The notes under the pieces: generated by a model
What the model was told of the DNA's origin: nothing
The model's input: only the letters and a program-made list of their open reading frames with translations
Database searches by the model: none
In this document: piece after piece, positions 1 through 7,180 of the stretch
Position numbering within the stretch: position 1 is the first letter of the stretch
Layout of the letters: the number at the start of each line of letters is the position of its first letter
DNA from: Clostridia bacterium
Lineage (GTDB): Bacteria > Bacillota > Clostridia > DSM-8532
Length of the DNA: 9,643 nt
Reading direction: 5' to 3'
Assembly (NCBI GenBank): GCA_026418215.1
Contig: JAOABT010000384.1
Location: 1-9,643, forward strand
Translations under genes and position numbers: made by a program

Positions 1-1116
1 ACTCAGAATGCCGCAGTCGTCGGAAAGCTGGCTTCACTTTACCCCGGCCACGAAAACGATTTGGCCTTGGCACTGATTGAGACTCCATCCGACAAAGAGA
101 TTCAAATAGGCTTCAGTATCCTTTCTCATTTCGGCTACAAGGTTACAACGCCTCTTAACCAGAATCCCTTTTTCAGTACGGGCATTCAGGTCGTTGTAGC
201 AGCAGGTGTGCTGTTTATTCTATTCTTTTGGCTTCTGACGGCTTTTCTCGTTTCCAAAAACCACCGACGTATTTATCAAAAACTCGACTATATCTCGCGC
301 TGCGCTGAACGCATTGTTGACGGCGATTTTGGAATTTCTCTCGATTCGGTCGGGGAGGGCAGCTTTGCTATTTTGGGCCATCATTTCAACCAGATGGCCA
401 ACCGGCTTAAAAACACAGTCGAAAGCCTTAAGGCTGAAAAGACCTTTCTTAAGGATATTATCGCAGATATTTCACATCAGCTTAAAACCCCTTTGGCTAC
501 ACTCATTATTAACGTTGATATTCTACTAAATGATCCCGACATGAATCCCGCAACACGCATCAGTTTCCTTGAAACCTGCAATCAACAGCTTACACGTTTG
601 GAATGGCTGATTCTGAGCCTTCTCAAAATGGCCAGGCTGGAATCGGGCAGCATTGCCTTTAAAAAGGAAGAAATACCATTGGACCAGCCGTTAAAGGAAG
701 CCATGCAAACCCTAGCGACTATGGCCAAGGAGGCACAAGTCACACTCAAAATCAATGAAACCGAGTCGCCCGTAACCTGCCATGGTGATCGAGAATGGCT
801 CCAGGAGGCATTTGTGAATATAATTAAGAATTGCATAGAGCACTGTCCTCAAGAAGGCGTGGTACAAGCCTCCTTTTTTGAAACGCCTATGACTTCGGGC
901 ATCACCATATGGGATAACGGTGAGGGCATTGATAAAAAGGATCTTCCACATATTTTCAAGCGCTTTTACAAAGGCAGCAGCAAAAAGCCTGCCAGCGTGG
1001 GCATTGGGCTGTCACTCTCCAAAGCCATCATAGAGGGGCATGACGCCAGTATTGTGGCCCGAAGCGAAAAGGGCAAGGGGACTGAATTCACCATCACTTT
1101 TTTAAAAGGTGCCTAA
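1..1116 (+). CDS. Sensor histidine kinase (HAMP type), 5' end outside the window
   Basis: The gene is a membrane histidine kinase that autophosphorylates and passes phosphate to a response regulator. The frame is open from base 1 and the first codons (TQNAAVVGKL) already read as protein, so the start lies upstream and the TTG at 61 is not the real start. Visible parts in order: the end of an extracellular sensor segment (about 1-180), one TM helix (about 181-255, VVVAAGVLFILFFWLLTAFL), a HAMP-like linker (about 256-410), the H-box ISHQLKTP with the phospho-accepting His at 475-477, an N-box (NIIKN, near 817-831), the G1 box DNGEG (913-927), the F-box IFKRF and the G2 box GIGLSLS. All kinase motifs are intact. 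It lies 93 nt before an ABC exporter with a Bce-like operator in the gap, so it probably controls that exporter through a regulator encoded just upstream. The ligand is unknown; an antimicrobial or envelope stress is an inference. The extracellular segment differs from true BceS kinases, which have almost none. Confidence 0.93.
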   Translation, partial: TQNAAVVGKLASLYPGHENDLALALIETPSDKEIQIGFSILSHFGYKVTTPLNQNPFFSTGIQVVVAAGVLFILFFWLLTAFLVSKNHRRIYQKLDYISRCAERIVDGDFGISLDSVGEGSFAILGHHFNQMANRLKNTVESLKAEKTFLKDIIADISHQLKTPLATLIINVDILLNDPDMNPATRISFLETCNQQLTRLEWLILSLLKMARLESGSIAFKKEEIPLDQPLKEAMQTLATMAKEAQVTLKINETESPVTCHGDREWLQEAFVNIIKNCIEHCPQEGVVQASFFETPMTSGITIWDNGEGIDKKDLPHIFKRFYKGSSKKPASVGIGLSLSKAIIEGHDASIVARSEKGKGTEFTITFLKGA

Positions 1117-1117
1117 C

Positions 1118-1133
1118 CTTACAAATCTGTAAG
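1118..1133. promoter_or_regulatory. Putative response-regulator operator (BceR-like box)
   Basis: CTTACA-AATC-TGTAAG is a perfect inverted repeat with 6-bp arms and a 4-bp spacer, just after the kinase stop codon. Its core TTACA-N4-TGTAA fits the TNACA-N4-TGTAA consensus reported for BceR-like OmpR-family regulators of Bacillus. Placed 76 bp before an ABC ATPase start, it probably lets the cognate regulator activate the exporter. A short hairpin is the alternative, but no U-tract follows at once, which argues against a terminator. Confidence 0.6.
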
Positions 1134-1149
1134 ATAAAAAACATCTCCT

Positions 1150-1171
1150 GTTAAGCTTAACCCTTTACACT
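1150..1171 (+). promoter_or_regulatory. 12-bp palindrome and weak candidate -10 before the ABC operon
   Basis: GTTAAGCTTAAC (1150-1161) is a perfect 12-bp palindrome. It is followed by TACACT (1166-1171), a poor -10 match; no good -35 lies 16-18 bp upstream (1143-1148 is ATCTCC). A weak core promoter is what one expects if a response regulator bound at 1118-1133 must activate it. The palindrome may be a second operator or chance. The promoter call is tentative. Confidence 0.3.
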
Positions 1172-1209
1172 GATGAAGAAGAAACACACAGGAGGTTCAA
1201 GGAACGCTC

Positions 1210-1893
1210 ATGGAAATTGTAAGAACAGTCGGATTGACAAAAACCTATGGAAAAGGTGAAAACAAGGTTGATGCTTTAAGAGGTGTCGGCTTAGGCATAC
1301 GTGAGGGAGAGTTTACAGCCATTGTAGGCCCCAGCGGCTCGGGAAAGAGTACGCTTCTGCATTTGATGGGCGGTGTTGACAAGCCCACCAGCGGAAAGGT
1401 ATTCGTGGACGGAGAGGATGTTTACAGCCTGTCCGAAACCAAGCTGGCTATTTTCAGAAGAAGGAAGGTCGGCTTCATTTTCCAAAGCTACAACCTCATA
1501 CCGGTATTAACGGCTGAGGAAAATATCGTGCTGCCGCTTCTTTTGGACAAGCGTGAAATTGACCACAGCTACATTAATGATCTTCTCAAGCTTTTAGGCC
1601 TTGAAAACCGCAAAAACCATCTACCTTCCGAGCTTTCAGGCGGGCAGCAGCAAAGAGTTTCCATTGGCCGCGCATTGGCTTACAAGCCGGCCATCATTCT
1701 AGCCGACGAGCCTACCGGAAACCTTGACAGCAAGAACGGCGGCGAAATCATTGAGCTTTTGAAATACTCTGTTAAGAAATATAACCAGACCCTCATCATG
1801 ATCACACACGATGTGAACATCGCCAGCCAGGCAGACCGCGTCATCCACATTGCAGATGGTATGATCGCCTCCCAGGAGGTGCTGGTACCTTGA
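1210..1893 (+). CDS. ABC transporter ATP-binding protein (MacB/LolD/BceA-type exporter)
   Basis: This is the cytoplasmic ATPase that powers the FtsX-type permease encoded directly after it. The 227 residues are the normal length for this subfamily. Motifs are all intact: Walker A GPSGSGKST (40-48), Q-loop Gln92 in FQSYN, signature LSGGQQQRV (142-150), Walker B ending ILADEPTGNLD (to about 173) and the switch His200 in ITHD. The ADEPTGNLD and FQSYNL forms are typical of the MacB/LolD/BceA group that works with FtsX-domain permeases rather than of importers. The ATG at 1210 has AAGGA at 1199-1203 (6-nt gap); a stronger AGGAGG at 1190-1195 is 14 nt away, so the nearer site probably sets the start. 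The gene overlaps the permease start by 4 nt. Substrate is not visible in the sequence; export or removal of an antimicrobial compound is inferred from the linked kinase. Confidence 0.95.
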   Translation: MEIVRTVGLTKTYGKGENKVDALRGVGLGIREGEFTAIVGPSGSGKSTLLHLMGGVDKPTSGKVFVDGEDVYSLSETKLAIFRRRKVGFIFQSYNLIPVLTAEENIVLPLLLDKREIDHSYINDLLKLLGLENRKNHLPSELSGGQQQRVSIGRALAYKPAIILADEPTGNLDSKNGGEIIELLKYSVKKYNQTLIMITHDVNIASQADRVIHIADGMIASQEVLVP

Positions 1894-4487
1894 AAAACTA
1901 TCTTGAACTTTCCAGCCGGACCATCAAGGTGCAGAAGAAAAGAGCAATCTTGACGGTTATTGGTATCATACTGTCGGTGGCTCTTATCACCGGGCTGGGG
2001 ACGCTCATCACCAGCTGGCAGGACTCGCTTGTAAGGGGTTATGTGGAAGATTACGGCGATTATTATACGGCCTTTACAGGTGTCAGCGGGGACAGTGCAC
2101 AAAAGGTCGTTCATCACGTCAGTGTCGAAAAGAGCTGCGTTTCTACCAATGAGGGCTATGCAGTCATCGCTGACAACAGTAAAGAAAAGGGGCAGCCCCC
2201 CCATCAGTATCTCAATATCAAGGCTGTGACGCCAGATACCTACAATATTCTGACTATAAATTTAAAGGATGGCCGTTTCCCAACTAAGCCCGGCGAAATT
2301 GTACTGGATTACTGGGCCTTGAAGAGCCTCCCTCAAGGGACTAAAATAGGTGATTCCATCACGCTGGAGATTGGAGATCGACTGGCGCCCAATGGAACCG
2401 CACTTAAAGAAACCTACTGGGATGAGAATGAGACCTTCAAGGGGAAGGTAACGCAGACCTACACGCTTGTGGGGCTTGTGAAGCCCAAGGCCATTACCGA
2501 CCGAAACTTTGCCAATGCCATTGTTTATCTGGATGGCAGCAGGCTTTCGGACGCCACAACCTATGATGTCTTTGCCAAGCTTAAAACGGCTAAAAATGTT
2601 CAAACGAACTCGGAAACCATCGCTAAGGACGCAGGGATTGTCGTATCGAAGGAAAAGGGAACAGAAATCATCTACAACGAGCACGTTCTGAGGTTCTTAG
2701 GTGAAAGCACCAATGCCATGCTTAATTCCTCCATGAAAACCATCCTGGCCATTATCGTGCTCCTCATTGTAGTCGCAACCGTTGCCGTCATATACAATGC
2801 TTTTAATATGTCGGTTGTTGAAAAAGTCTCCATGTACGGTCTGCTCCGATGTATCGGTTCAACACCAAGGCAGGTGCGCAACACGGTTTACCGAGAAGCC
2901 TATACCCTCGCGGCAGTTGGGGTGCCCATCGGTGTTCTGTGCGGAACCCTCGCCATGGGTATCTTGTTCGAGGTGATCAAAGGGATAGCTCCGAGTGCCG
3001 AATTTATGCACCTGAATCTTGTCATTTCTCTTCCCATCCTCTTAGGCAGCATTGTTCTGGGCATCATCACCGTCTTCCTTTCAGCCTACCTCCCCGCGAG
3101 ACGTGCAGCAAAGGTTTCCCCCATGGAGGCTGTGAGAAATACAGGAGAATTCAAAAAAGAAAAATTCAAGAGAATCTCCCGCTCCAGGCTGTTCTATAAG
3201 CTCTTAGGCGTTGAGGGCTGGGTGGCGTGGAAGAATATTGGCCGAAACCGCAAACGCTTTTATATTACTGTTTTCTCCATGGTCATCAGTATCGTATTAT
3301 TTATAGCCTTCGGCAGCATGGTGGACTTTGGCTATCAGGCAGGTGTCATCGACCAGTCCTCCTACCCAAGCTTTGCCCTGAGGAACAAATCGATAGGTAA
3401 AATGACAAATATTTCAGCCAAGGACGAAAGCGACATAAAGGCGATTCCAGGCATACAAGCGACCTACCGTTACGGCGCCGCCAATGCCTCAGTGGTAATT
3501 CCCGAAGCTAAGGTCAACAAGACGGTCTATGATATTATGAATACCGAAATGGAGAAGGACGCTCAAAATAACGTGGTATTGGCAGGAAGCAGGCTCTTCT
3601 GCTTCGGAAACGAGGCTGAGCAGCAGTTGAAACCCTTTATGCAAAAAGGGAGTACCGATATCTTCGGAAAGGGTTCGGAATCCGTCCTCATCGTCAATAA
3701 CGGTATGTTCTACGATATTGACAAGAAGCATCAGGTGTATATTGATGTCACGACCTTGAAGCCCGGTGATGAATTTGAACTATCAGTTCAGACGGGCCAA
3801 AATCAGGTGAATAAAGTTAAGGTAAAGGTGGCAGGCGTCCTCAATCAGACCATTTTCGGTGAAACCAAGAACAACACCGGCGGCATACAAATCGTTGCCG
3901 GCGAAGAGCTTTTCAAAAAGCTTGCAGGTGAGGCAACTTTCCCGGAGGCTTTTTATATCAGGCTTAAGCAGGGTGCTGATCCCGTACCGCTAAGAAACTA
4001 TTTGGAGGACTATACGGCCCTAAATCCCGATCTGACCTATCTCGACTATGACTTAGCCCTCCAGGATTATGAAAGCTCCATGCTGGTATTGTCTATCTTC
4101 ATCTACGGCTTTATCGTCGTTATTACCTTGATAGGCTGTGTGAATATTGTCAACACTATCAGCACCAACATCATCCTGCGCCGCAAAGAGCTGTCGATGC
4201 TTCGAGCCATAGGTGCAACCGAGCAAGGCATCAAGAAGCTTGTGAGGCTTGAAAGCATTCTTCATGGTATTGTGGCCTCCATTATCGGCTCTGTTTTAGG
4301 ATGCATGCTTTCAAGACTTCTGTACCAGACCGTGACCAATGTGCGAGAATTCCAGTGGAACCTGCCCTTAACCCAAATCCTTATCGCTGTTGGAGGAACC
4401 CTTGTAGTAACAATTCTTTCGGGGCTCATTCCTCTGAAGCGCATTAATAACAGTGTTATTATTGAGGGTATAAGAGCGGAGGAATAG
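1890..4487 (+). CDS. FtsX/MacB-type ABC transporter permease, two FtsX domains
   Basis: This 865-residue membrane subunit pairs with the preceding ATPase. Predicted layout: TM1 (19-41), a large extracellular domain (about 42-283, MacB periplasmic-core-like position), TM2-4 (about 284-306, 335-360, 376-402), a cytoplasmic linker, TM5 (about 457-480), a second extracellular domain (about 481-730), and TM6-8 (about 731-757, 790-812, 827-849). Each TM triplet is an FtsX domain; SMYGLLRCIGSTPRQVR after TM2 and SMLRAIGATEQGIKK after TM6 are the matching coupling segments, so the protein is an internal duplication. The 8-TM plan differs from BceB, which has 10 TM helices and one big loop. The start is TTG at 1890, overlapping the ATPase stop in TTGA, with AGGAGGT at 1874-1880 and a 9-nt gap, so translation is probably coupled. 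The family moves lipoproteins, peptides or antibiotics out of the membrane; the substrate here is unknown. Confidence 0.93.
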   Translation: MKNYLELSSRTIKVQKKRAILTVIGIILSVALITGLGTLITSWQDSLVRGYVEDYGDYYTAFTGVSGDSAQKVVHHVSVEKSCVSTNEGYAVIADNSKEKGQPPHQYLNIKAVTPDTYNILTINLKDGRFPTKPGEIVLDYWALKSLPQGTKIGDSITLEIGDRLAPNGTALKETYWDENETFKGKVTQTYTLVGLVKPKAITDRNFANAIVYLDGSRLSDATTYDVFAKLKTAKNVQTNSETIAKDAGIVVSKEKGTEIIYNEHVLRFLGESTNAMLNSSMKTILAIIVLLIVVATVAVIYNAFNMSVVEKVSMYGLLRCIGSTPRQVRNTVYREAYTLAAVGVPIGVLCGTLAMGILFEVIKGIAPSAEFMHLNLVISLPILLGSIVLGIITVFLSAYLPARRAAKVSPMEAVRNTGEFKKEKFKRISRSRLFYKLLGVEGWVAWKNIGRNRKRFYITVFSMVISIVLFIAFGSMVDFGYQAGVIDQSSYPSFALRNKSIGKMTNISAKDESDIKAIPGIQATYRYGAANASVVIPEAKVNKTVYDIMNTEMEKDAQNNVVLAGSRLFCFGNEAEQQLKPFMQKGSTDIFGKGSESVLIVNNGMFYDIDKKHQVYIDVTTLKPGDEFELSVQTGQNQVNKVKVKVAGVLNQTIFGETKNNTGGIQIVAGEELFKKLAGEATFPEAFYIRLKQGADPVPLRNYLEDYTALNPDLTYLDYDLALQDYESSMLVLSIFIYGFIVVITLIGCVNIVNTISTNIILRRKELSMLRAIGATEQGIKKLVRLESILHGIVASIIGSVLGCMLSRLLYQTVTNVREFQWNLPLTQILIAVGGTLVVTILSGLIPLKRINNSVIIEGIRAEE

Positions 4488-4548
4488 GGCATAATCCTAC
4501 CTAAGCGTGCAGCAAATGTGAATATAGAGCACTAGAGACGCTAAGCAT

Positions 4549-4691
4549 CAAAGTACAATGAGCACTTAACAACAAAGCAAAATGAGCACTAAACAAGAAA
4601 GCACAATAAGCAACACACTTCACAAGACATGAATAGCAAACATCACAAAACAATGATAGCAAGCATCACAAAACTATGAATATCAAACTTC
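4549..4691 (+). repeat. Degenerate tandem repeat, about six units of 24 bp
   Basis: Units can be laid out as 4549-4572, 4573-4596, 4597-4620, 4621-4644, 4645-4667 (23 bp) and 4668-4691. The first two are close (CAAAG-ACAATGAGCACT-like against CAAAGCAAAATGAGCACT); later units drift to forms such as ACAAAACAATGATAGCAAGC. A further degenerate copy of the GAGCACT phase may start near 4526. The plus strand is rich in A and C and poor in T and G. All frames checked hit stops, so it is not a repeat protein. It lies in the predicted 3' untranslated region of the permease, directly before the terminator hairpin. Confidence 0.6.
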
Positions 4692-4732
4692 AAACAAAAG
4701 CTGGCTGCGGATATCGCAGCCAGCTTTTGTTT
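4692..4732. terminator. Strong rho-independent terminator between convergent genes, probably bidirectional
   Basis: The arms 4692-4709 and 4715-4732 are 18-bp perfect complements around a 5-nt loop (GATAT), with core AGCTGGCTGCG. The plus side ends in TTTTGTTT followed by a T-rich run; the minus side also exits through TTTTGTTTG. It lies 204 nt after the permease stop and 46 nt beyond the end of the minus-strand kinase, so it can end both convergent transcripts. Confidence 0.93.
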
Positions 4733-4778
4733 CGCTTCTTTCTTTATGAAGGGAGAAGCAATTCTATGGTGAGAAGCA

Positions 4779-6317
4779 TCAGGTTTCAATATCCGAGAAT
4801 TCTATGTTGAGCATATCAAGGCTCGCCTGTCCCTCAAAGCTGTAGGCACTCACGGTGTCGTCCTCTTTCAGTACATGAAGCGGCAAACTGATAATAAACT
4901 CGCTTCCCTGGTACAGAGCACTCCGAACGCTGATGGTTCCGCCGTGGAGCTCTATGATGGATTTTACAATAGACAGGCCCAAGCCGCTTCCCTCTCTGTT
5001 TCGCGTCAAGGTTTGATCAACCTGCACAAAACGACTGAAAATGTCATCAGTCATTTCCGAGGGGATACCGATGCCGTTGTCCTTGACCGATATATAGACC
5101 TTTCCCTCGTCCTCAAAGAGTGAAACTAGAATCAAGCCCTTTTTAGGTGTAAATTTAACGGCATTGGAAAGAAGGTTTAGAATAGCTCTTTCTATTTTAT
5201 CCACATCCACGGCCATGATGAGCTCCTCGGTTTGGGTATCGAAGATAATCTGAATGCCGCGAGATTCAACGAAGCTGGCCACCGAAAGCACGATTTCTTC
5301 AGCGACATGAACAATATCCACGTTTTTCAGAGTCAACCCATAGTAGCCGGCGTCGATGCGAGTCATGTCAATAAGATTGGAGGCCAGTCGCATGAGCCTG
5401 TAGGAATATTGACGGATGGAATGGAGGTTGCGCTCTATACTCTTATAATCCTTATGCGGGAGTGCGTTTTTGAGCTTCAGCTCCAATAGCTGTTGAGCTG
5501 CAAGAATGACATTGATGGGGGTTCGGAACTCGTGAGACAGGTTGGTAAAAAAGCTGACGCGGAGCTTCTCAAGCTCAATCTGGGCATTAGCCTGGGTCAG
5601 TGCCTCGGTGCGCTCATGAACCTTTCGCTCGAGCTCTGCGTTGAGCTTTCCTATTTCCTTGATATTATTAATAATGATGCGCCGGTTAATAAAGTTATCA
5701 ACAAATACTGTATAGTTGACCTTTGATACAAAAAGACAGAAGAATAGCAGGAAGGTCATGGTCACAAGGCTTCCCGCTTGAGTAACAGTCTTTTGCTCAA
5801 CGGTCATAAGCAAAAGGTTCATTGAAACATAGCTGAAACCGAATAAGGCTATCCTATCGACCTGATTAAGTACAAAAAAGTAAGAGGTGGTCAGCATGCA
5901 GATAATGACGGGCATGGCCTGTCCATAGATTCTGATTGTTTGAAGGGAAATCATCTGGCACCAAAACAAGGAAAGAACGATAAAAGAAACAAGCACAAAG
6001 CGCTTGAGATTGAGGCTTAAACGGTGGAAAAAGAAATAGAGCAGAATGCTGATGATGCAATAGAAAAGGAGACCAGCAATGTGCAGTGTTAGTGCGCCCT
6101 TATAGCCGGTTGGGTCAGCTCCTATCCGTTTAAAAACCGTGAAGTCCAGAATCAGCAGAATGAAATTAATGACGATGAGTGATAATCCCAGGGGCTTGAT
6201 GCGGTTGTAATTAATACTGGTTATCTCATTGAAAAAATCAACCCTTTGTTCCGAAGGAATGGATTTTAAATCAGAGAAGTATATGGTTTTACACAGCTTT
6301 TTAAACCGATTAAACAT
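4779..6317 (-). CDS. Six-TM sensor histidine kinase, no response regulator nearby
   Basis: The 512-residue kinase has an N-terminal membrane sensor block of about six TM helices (roughly 42-62, 76-97, 106-128, 133-151, 155-172, 180-198), then a probable coiled coil (about 213-250, KLNAELERKVHERTEAL). The HisKA domain has the acceptor His262 in SHEFRTP. The ATPase domain shows an N-box with Asn385 (NLLSNAVKF), G1 DNGIG (413-417), F-box IFSRF (426-430) and G2 GSGLGLSI (443-450). All catalytic motifs are present. After the kinase core comes an acidic tail of about 30 residues with no clear domain. The loops between helices are short, so the signal is probably sensed in or at the membrane. ATG 6317 has AGGA 6 nt upstream. 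It follows a WYL regulator gene by 64 nt on the same strand; no receiver-domain gene is in the window, so its partner must be elsewhere. The HEFRTP-type core resembles hybrid and phytochrome-like kinases more than the kinase at the window start. Confidence 0.92.
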   Translation of the reverse strand: MFNRFKKLCKTIYFSDLKSIPSEQRVDFFNEITSINYNRIKPLGLSLIVINFILLILDFTVFKRIGADPTGYKGALTLHIAGLLFYCIISILLYFFFHRLSLNLKRFVLVSFIVLSLFWCQMISLQTIRIYGQAMPVIICMLTTSYFFVLNQVDRIALFGFSYVSMNLLLMTVEQKTVTQAGSLVTMTFLLFFCLFVSKVNYTVFVDNFINRRIIINNIKEIGKLNAELERKVHERTEALTQANAQIELEKLRVSFFTNLSHEFRTPINVILAAQQLLELKLKNALPHKDYKSIERNLHSIRQYSYRLMRLASNLIDMTRIDAGYYGLTLKNVDIVHVAEEIVLSVASFVESRGIQIIFDTQTEELIMAVDVDKIERAILNLLSNAVKFTPKKGLILVSLFEDEGKVYISVKDNGIGIPSEMTDDIFSRFVQVDQTLTRNREGSGLGLSIVKSIIELHGGTISVRSALYQGSEFIISLPLHVLKEDDTVSAYSFEGQASLDMLNIEFSDIET

Positions 6318-6352
6318 GAAAATTCCTGTAATTCCCCCATATTACTACAGAA

Positions 6353-6381
6353 ATTCTATCATAACGGCATGGTGTGAGCAA
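6353..6381 (-). promoter_or_regulatory. Weak candidate internal promoter for the six-TM kinase
   Basis: On the minus strand TTGCTC (6376-6381) and TAGAAT (6353-6358) are 17 bp apart, starting right after the WYL gene stop. The -10 matches 5 of 6 consensus bases but the -35 only 3. TATGATAGAAT resembles the ATCATAGAAT of the WYL gene promoter. The kinase could therefore be read from here as well as from the upstream gene. Confidence 0.3.
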
Positions 6382-7116
6382 TCAGATTCGCATTTCTTTT
6401 GAAATTTTTACAAACTCCTCCTTCCAGCCTGTCCAAAAGGTCTCAAGATCAAAATCCTGAGGGATTTCAAAGGTCTGGTGAAGAAGTTCTGCCTCGAGGA
6501 TACGGTCGCATCGGAATACACGGATGGCTTGGGCTGTTTCACAGTAGGCGGCAAGATACCAATCCATATTCTTAACCACCAAGCCGTAGGGCCTGACCAC
6601 CCGCACGCTGGTTTCGTCATGGCTAAGGCTCTTTTTGTGATAGCTGATGCGAACCTTGGAGGAATGCCAGACAGCCTGCCTAAGAAGGTCCTGATAGCGA
6701 AGGGGGTCGCGTTCCTGCCACCATATTTCAGGATCGAAGAAGAAGCGTTCCCTCGCTATGGCGATGTCCTTTAAATACTCAGGGGGCAAACTTTTCTCCA
6801 GCTTCAGCATGGACTTCTTAAGATCAATGCTGGAGCTGGAATATTTACTTGGATGAATACCGATGCCACTCAAATATAGACTTACGACATCATCGCAGTC
6901 CAAATTGTTCATATTGACGGCGTATCCTTCCATCAGGGAAAAGCCGCCGGTGGGGCCGGAAAGGGCAACAATAGGAACCCCCGCTTGGCAAAGGGTTTCA
7001 ATATCACGGTAGACGGTTCGTTCCGAGGTTTCCAAAGCCTGAGCCAATTCCCGGGCCTTTATCTGACCGCGTGACTCCAGTAAAAGTAAAATGGCAATAA
7101 GTCTATTAAGCCGCAT
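6382..7116 (-). CDS. WYL-domain transcriptional regulator (HTH_11, YafY-like)
   Basis: This is a DNA-binding regulator with an N-terminal winged helix-turn-helix (about residues 2-60 of a 244-residue product; ARELAQALETSERTVYRDIETL is cut by the recognition helix TSERTVYRDI). The WYL domain is in the second half, with the naming triad in NMDWYLAAYC and the basic strand IRVFRCDRI. WYL domains are thought to bind ligands, including nucleic acids, and the family often represses its own locus. At about 245 residues it stops soon after the WYL domain, whereas many relatives of 300-330 residues carry a further C-terminal (WCX) domain; no frame remnant of one was sought beyond the stop. I prefer ATG 7116, preceded by AGGTGA with a 6-nt gap; GTG 7122, two codons upstream, is the alternative. 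It is the first gene of a minus-strand pair with the six-TM kinase. Confidence 0.9.
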   Translation of the reverse strand: MRLNRLIAILLLLESRGQIKARELAQALETSERTVYRDIETLCQAGVPIVALSGPTGGFSLMEGYAVNMNNLDCDDVVSLYLSGIGIHPSKYSSSSIDLKKSMLKLEKSLPPEYLKDIAIARERFFFDPEIWWQERDPLRYQDLLRQAVWHSSKVRISYHKKSLSHDETSVRVVRPYGLVVKNMDWYLAAYCETAQAIRVFRCDRILEAELLHQTFEIPQDFDLETFWTGWKEEFVKISKEMRI

Positions 7117-7141
7117 AATCACTCACCTTTCCTTGGTGACC

Positions 7142-7170
7142 ATTCTATGATAGCAGAGCTTTCCTGACAA
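7142..7170 (-). promoter_or_regulatory. Sigma-A-type promoter of the WYL regulator
   Basis: Reading the minus strand, TTGTCA (7165-7170) and TAGAAT (7142-7147) are separated by 17 bp. Each matches 5 of 6 consensus bases. Transcription would start near 7135, giving a leader of about 20 nt that holds the ribosome binding site. Confidence 0.75.
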
Positions 7171-7180
7171 GTAGCTGTCA
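7165..7180. promoter_or_regulatory. Inverted repeat overlapping the -35: likely WYL regulator operator
   Basis: TGACA-AGTAGC-TGTCA is a perfect 5-bp inverted repeat with a 6-bp spacer (half-site centres 11 bp apart, about one helical turn). It covers the whole -35 hexamer of the WYL gene promoter, so a protein bound here would block RNA polymerase. Autorepression by the WYL product is inferred from this position. Confidence 0.55.

Noticed and set aside
1680..2204. Long antisense open frames (also 2262-2684, 6478-6774 and others)
   Set aside because: They lie wholly opposite well-supported genes, have no ribosome binding site or recognisable domain, and reflect the codon use of the true strand.
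1210..4487. Naming the exporter BceAB
   Set aside because: The operator is Bce-like, but the permease has two FtsX triplets with two large loops rather than the 10-TM, one-loop BceB plan.
4510..4691. Possible CRISPR array in the repeat tract
   Set aside because: Units follow each other directly with no unique spacers, vary strongly, and no cas gene is near.
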